NCBI GenBank assembly: GCA_963920665.1
Contig: OY987265.1
Coordinates: 27,471,001-27,535,000, forward strand
Origin: Straminergon stramineum
Lineage: Eukaryota > Streptophyta > Bryopsida > Hypnales > Calliergonaceae
Length of the DNA: 64,000 bases
Reading direction: 5' to 3'
The position numbers and the translations under genes are program-made. Numbering within the stretch: the first letter of the stretch is position 1; every line of letters begins with the position of its first letter. Below are positions 60,464 through 64,000 of this stretch, one piece after another. The notes beneath the pieces were generated by a model. The model was not told the origin of the DNA and did no database searches. It worked only from the letters and a program-made list of their open reading frames with translations.

Positions 60464-62049
60464 TACAATCTACACATGCTAGAACTAAGATGTAAGCATT
60501 TCAAATGTCATGTGTAAATGAATTATATTAAACATGGAACTTCAAATATATGTATCTAAATACAATAAGCATCAATGAATATAAATCAACTAATAATAAG
60601 ATGAAAATATAATTACTCTTTAAAAAAAAAGATCTAAACCACAAAACCCTAACTTTCATTGGATACCAGACAAAATGGAGCCAAATTAAAGTTACCCAAT
60701 TTTCAAGTCAAACTACGAGGGCTAAAAATCATAAAATACATAGATGACATTCCAACGCATTTTTTTGTTAATGACCATGAAACATAAGTCATTTTATGTA
60801 CCTACAATACCACCAACATCTATTCCTGTGGCATCAAAACTAAAGTTATAGAATAAATAACATTGTGGTAACTAACCTATTACACAAGTTAGTTAGCATG
60901 CTACATTTAGTCTAATTTGGTGAAGACTTACATGTGAATATCATTGAGAAAATATGGTGACATCATATTCTAGACAATTATTCTGGAATGCACATCAAAA
61001 CCAATATCCCAATCATTTTCCAAAAACTACACATGTGCTTTACTAAGTTATTAGTCTCAATATTTTCAAGTCCTTCAAGAAAGATTCAATCAAAATTAAG
61101 AGATTCAAAATGGACCATTATTCCCTTTCCTAAAAGACAAAAGAAGATTTTCTGTTCTCTCAATACCTTTGGCTAGCCCTTAAATTCAATGATCTTGTAT
61201 CTTTTATATTCATTTCCATAAACATGACAATGGAAAACAAAACACTTCTAAACTATGTCACTTTAACTATGAGAACAATTAGGGGTAAGAGAATTTCAGT
61301 CTAATCTTGTTCCGTGTGTCCAAGATCCATATAAAAAAACATAAATGTCTACATATTCAAATATTTGTCAGTGTCAATTAGTGAACAACCAAGATCTAGC
61401 CAAGCACATGTCCATTGCAATGCACAAAGAAATTCCTAAAATATAGAGTTGGAATAAAACATCTAGAACCTGCAGTCAATATTTTAAGAAACAAAATATT
61501 GTTTTGGTGGGTACTGGGAGATACCCCCAAAATCACTGTCGGATTCGACGATGGTTTTGGAGGTACCTCCCAGTACCCACCAAAACAGTTTTCTCTTAGG
61601 GTTTTCAAGGTGAGAGACTTTTGACCACTTTATCTTGAAGTAGTAGTGTGAGAACGATAGTTGACAAAGCAGAATTTGAAATTTCTAGCAAGCTCTTCAA
61701 GTTCAAACTCTCTATCTCTGACAATGAGTGACTCTCTCCCCACAGTTAGTAAATGCAGTGAGACTGGAAACTCAAGAAGATTGTAAGCTTGAACGCGGGT
61801 TGCAAATCAGAGAGCTGGAAGAAGAGAAATGCGATAAGCGTTGACATACTCCGTAAGCACCGAGGAGGGTTTAGGGTATGGCGACTCGGGAACTAGGTGC
61901 CATCGTAGCAAGAGAATTCTCAAGCATCATGTCAACACTGTGAGAGATCTATAAGGTACACGCTTTCTAGATCTCATTCCCGCTTGATGCTCAAATTTTG
62001 GGATGAAGTTTCCTTTGGAAATGACCAATTTCTGGGTTAGTGTGAGCTC
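60464..62049. other. E3 upstream spacer
   Basis: No gene is supported. It corresponds in position to the divergent spacer of E2, and holds the hairpin at 61501-61586. Confidence 0.45.
61501..61586. repeat. 86-bp hairpin with TCGGATTCGACGATGG core
   Basis: The outer arms are perfect over 20 bp: GTTTTGGTGGGTACTGGGAG at 61501-61520 and its complement at 61567-61586. The inner arms TACCCCCAAAATCA and TACCTCCAAAACCA (inverse of the right side) pair nearly perfectly. Almost the whole length can fold. Confidence 0.9.
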
Positions 62050-62089
62050 CCCTCCAAAACACCATCGAATTTGACAATGGTTTGGAGGG
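62050..62089. repeat. 40-bp hairpin beside the E4 end
   Basis: CCCTCCAAA and TTTGGAGGG form the stem around ACACCATCGAATTTGACAATGG, the same core family as at 56381 and 61501. The right arm directly abuts the E4 end at 62090, so it may have been the insertion site. Confidence 0.7.
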
Positions 62090-62756
62090 CAACGAGGCTA
62101 GCGTGTGAGCTTAGAGCCGTGAGCCTGTGAGCTATGAACATGGAGTATCTGAGCTTAGAGCCTCCAAAAATTTTGGGGGGCAATTTTTTGCCCCCAAATT
62201 TTTTTTGTTCATTTTTTCTCCCAAAATAGATAAAAAATTCCTATTTTTAGTGAATATTGTGACCTATGACCGTGTCCCCTAAAATCGTGGACTTTGGAAT
62301 GAGTTATTTTTCATTCCTCTGAAATTGTTTATTACGATGGGAAAAGATTGTCAAATTTTATTGGAAGGTGAAGCACTTAGTTCAATGATTACAATGGGAA
62401 ATATGTGAGATGGTTTTAGTATTATAGATAGATGCCATTTAGACACAACTTAGTTGTGATGTTTTCACTACCTAATTTGAATACATAGGATTTGGTGTTT
62501 GAATATCCTCAAACAATTGGGATTTGTCATGTGAGTTTGTATAAGTGCATATGTTTAGGGTGAGTAGAAAACCTCAAGGTTTGTGTGAACTGATGAGTAG
62601 AAGCCATGGTGGATTAAGGGTTAGCAATTGACTCGAATCTTTAGTTTTTGTGGTTTATATAATTTACAATCATAAAATTCATTTCTCTTCATAATTGTAA
62701 GAACTACCAAAATGTTGCCATCCTCCCCCAAATTGTAGGGAATGGAGAAGATAAAC

Positions 62757-63060
62757 GAAATGTGAAAAGGAAAAAAAAAGAGGAATCCAAAAAAAGAGGA
62801 AAGGGAAAAAATGGGGAAAGAAGGGAGAAATGGGAGAAAGATAAGAAAATGGATAAAGCCAAGAAAATGGAAAAAGGAAAAAAATGGGGAAAGAAAGAAA
62901 ATAGGGAAATGAAAAAAAATGGGATAAGATACAAAATGGGGAAAGGAAATAAAATGGGAAAAGAAAAAAAAATGGGGAAAGGATTAAAGTTGGGAAAAGA
63001 AAACTAGGGACAAAGAAACTAAATAAAAACAGAAATTTAAAAAATGGGAAAATGAATGGG
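62757..63060. repeat. Purine-rich minisatellite of E4
   Basis: Units like AAAATGGGGAAAGGA repeat as at 23876-24165 in E2, in the same place in the element. Confidence 0.8.
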
Positions 63061-63287
63061 AGCACATGGGAAGTAAAAAGACTATGAAGATGTTTTGAAA
63101 CTAGGAAAAATACTTGGAAATATAGTCATCTATATGAATTGGCAACAAAGCAATTCACTTATAAAACATGCTTTTATATTTCATGAATGCATTAACATTT
63201 TTCCTTAGTACACTGCAAATCATTTCAATCGCAATATATGTAAATGAATACTATGTAATTGAAGTACATGGATAAATGTAGGGTTGC

Positions 63288-64000
63288 CTATTCTGGAACT
63301 ATAATGATTCCTGCTCGAACTAGGAGTACCTTCAGTTCATTGAAGCTATAACTAGGTGCATGAATGAATTTGTCTTCATGGATGTCCATCTTGCAGAAGT
63401 ACCTATACAAGTAGTATAGGTGTTTGCAATTCAAGTATTGCTGTCGACTTCCAATAGCTGAAACAACCATATTCACGAAGTCTGGGCATGTGCATGTGGG
63501 GAACATACCCACTGTAATTCAATAGGTGTTTTTGTTAGTGTCTGTCCCTATCTCAAGTGCCACTATTGCACCAAGGCTTGGAAAGGGGAGCAAAGTGACT
63601 CCCACAATTTGTCCTCTAACATTTGCTGCACTTTCCCACTTGTTCCGTTGTTCCGTAGTTGGTGCATTGGCTATCCTTCGAATGGTTCGGTTGTTCCTAA
63701 CCGTTGGATATGCATCCGGGTTCTTGGGTGTTGGTTGGTCATATAAGATAGTCTGGAAAACCTTCGACATGGTGAAGAGTCGTCGTGAGGACAATGTCGG
63801 CCTTTCTTGAAGGTGGAAGCCTACATGTTGTAGCAGCAGAGTCTCCTCCCTATTGAGGTTGGTTCCATTGAGAACGGGCCACAACTCTAGTACCTTAGGC
63901 CAATCAATGACCCACTTCCTTTTCGTACCTTTTACACATTGTTCAATGTCATCCCAACAGAACTAGAAGTCGACCACCACCTCCCGCTTGCTCCTATAAT
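63288..64000 (-). pseudogene. E4 MULE transposase, C-terminal part with SWIM finger
   Basis: The frame matches exon 2 of the E2 transposase over its whole visible length. The SWIM finger (CTCPDF ... NCKH) is complete. A TGA interrupts just before it (near 63519; E2 has CAA there), and a TAG replaces the Trp of the E2 wording ADFWFCWDD near 63964. Where E2 has its last TAG, E4 has CAA. The gene continues past the window edge. Confidence 0.8.

Larger units (their letters stand above)
52945..62089 (-). mobile_element. E3: reverse-oriented member of the same Mutator-like family, partial
   Basis: It begins CAGGGTTGCTAGCATGCG, the methyltransferase-side end, and contains the cargo gene on the minus strand, running toward that end. 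The subterminal GACCTATGACCATG lies near 53035. A solo-LTR-like insertion (57367-58628) splits the gene. E4 starts at 62090 in the stretch where the divergent spacer of E3 should lie, so E4 may have inserted into E3; the transposase half of E3 would then lie beyond the window. The right limit given is where E4 starts, not a true end. Confidence 0.7.
62090..64000 (-). mobile_element. E4: transposase side of a fourth family member, cut by the window edge
   Basis: It starts CAACGAGGCTAGCGTGTG, the transposase-side end as at 23205, followed by the subterminal GACCTATGACCGTG, the purine minisatellite (62757-63060) and the 3' part of the transposase gene on the minus strand. The order and spacing match E2. 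Confidence 0.85.

Noticed and set aside
62679..63065. 128-codon Phe/Pro-rich minus-strand frame
   Set aside because: This is the complement of the E4 purine minisatellite, not a gene.

Overview
The window is land-plant nuclear DNA. It is AT-rich, holds one intact spliced plant LRR receptor-kinase gene and a short interstitial TTTAGGG-type telomere repeat, and is otherwise mostly nested transposable elements. Heavy C-to-T decay and plant-type transposon families fit a large, methylated plant genome. I cannot name the species.

Layout. 1-2770: AT-rich non-coding DNA with two minisatellites. 2778-5061: 3' half of a decayed mobile element (E1). 5540-6848: a 1.3-kb solo-LTR-like insertion. 6854-16184: mostly non-coding, with a CACTA-type MITE (9716-9921) and a GC-richer island (10380-12150). 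16185-20000: a five-exon LRR receptor kinase. 21180-40806: a nest with a CACTA-like element outside, a 17.4-kb Mutator-like element (E2, 23205-40595) within it, and a 3.49-kb TG...CA insertion (copy A, 32554-36042) inside that. 41460-50640: decayed repeats interrupted by a second 3.49-kb copy (B, 45577-49064). 50640-51200: a foldback palindrome. 52945 to about 62089: a third, reverse-oriented Mutator-like element (E3). 62090 to the right edge: the start of a fourth (E4).

Main discovery candidate. E2 is bounded by related terminal inverted repeats and a 10-bp target-site duplication. It carries two divergent transcription units. One, toward the left end, encodes a MULE/mudrA-type transposase with a Cys/His zinc-binding region, a DDE-like core and a SWIM zinc finger. 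The other, toward the right end, encodes a small acidic protein followed by a roughly 1,100-residue multi-exon protein. That protein joins a ParB-like CDGNHR domain, a Lys/Glu-rich linker and a domain laid out like a beta-class N6-adenine/N4-cytosine DNA methyltransferase. E1 and E3 keep the same exons and the same end, so the ParB-methyltransferase-like gene is a regular part of this family. By analogy with the accessory anti-silencing genes of VANDAL MULEs, I infer a role in DNA binding, modification or escape from silencing. That is not shown by sequence.

A second theme is mutation. The 660-codon reading frames of both 3.49-kb copies and the E2 transposase are open except for amber (TAG) codons, 17 in all, with no TAA, TGA or frameshift. 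Where the two 3.49-kb copies differ, TAG mostly faces CAG or CAA, as expected from deamination at symmetrically methylated CHG sites. A third theme is a set of palindromic hairpins sharing a core but with different outer stems.
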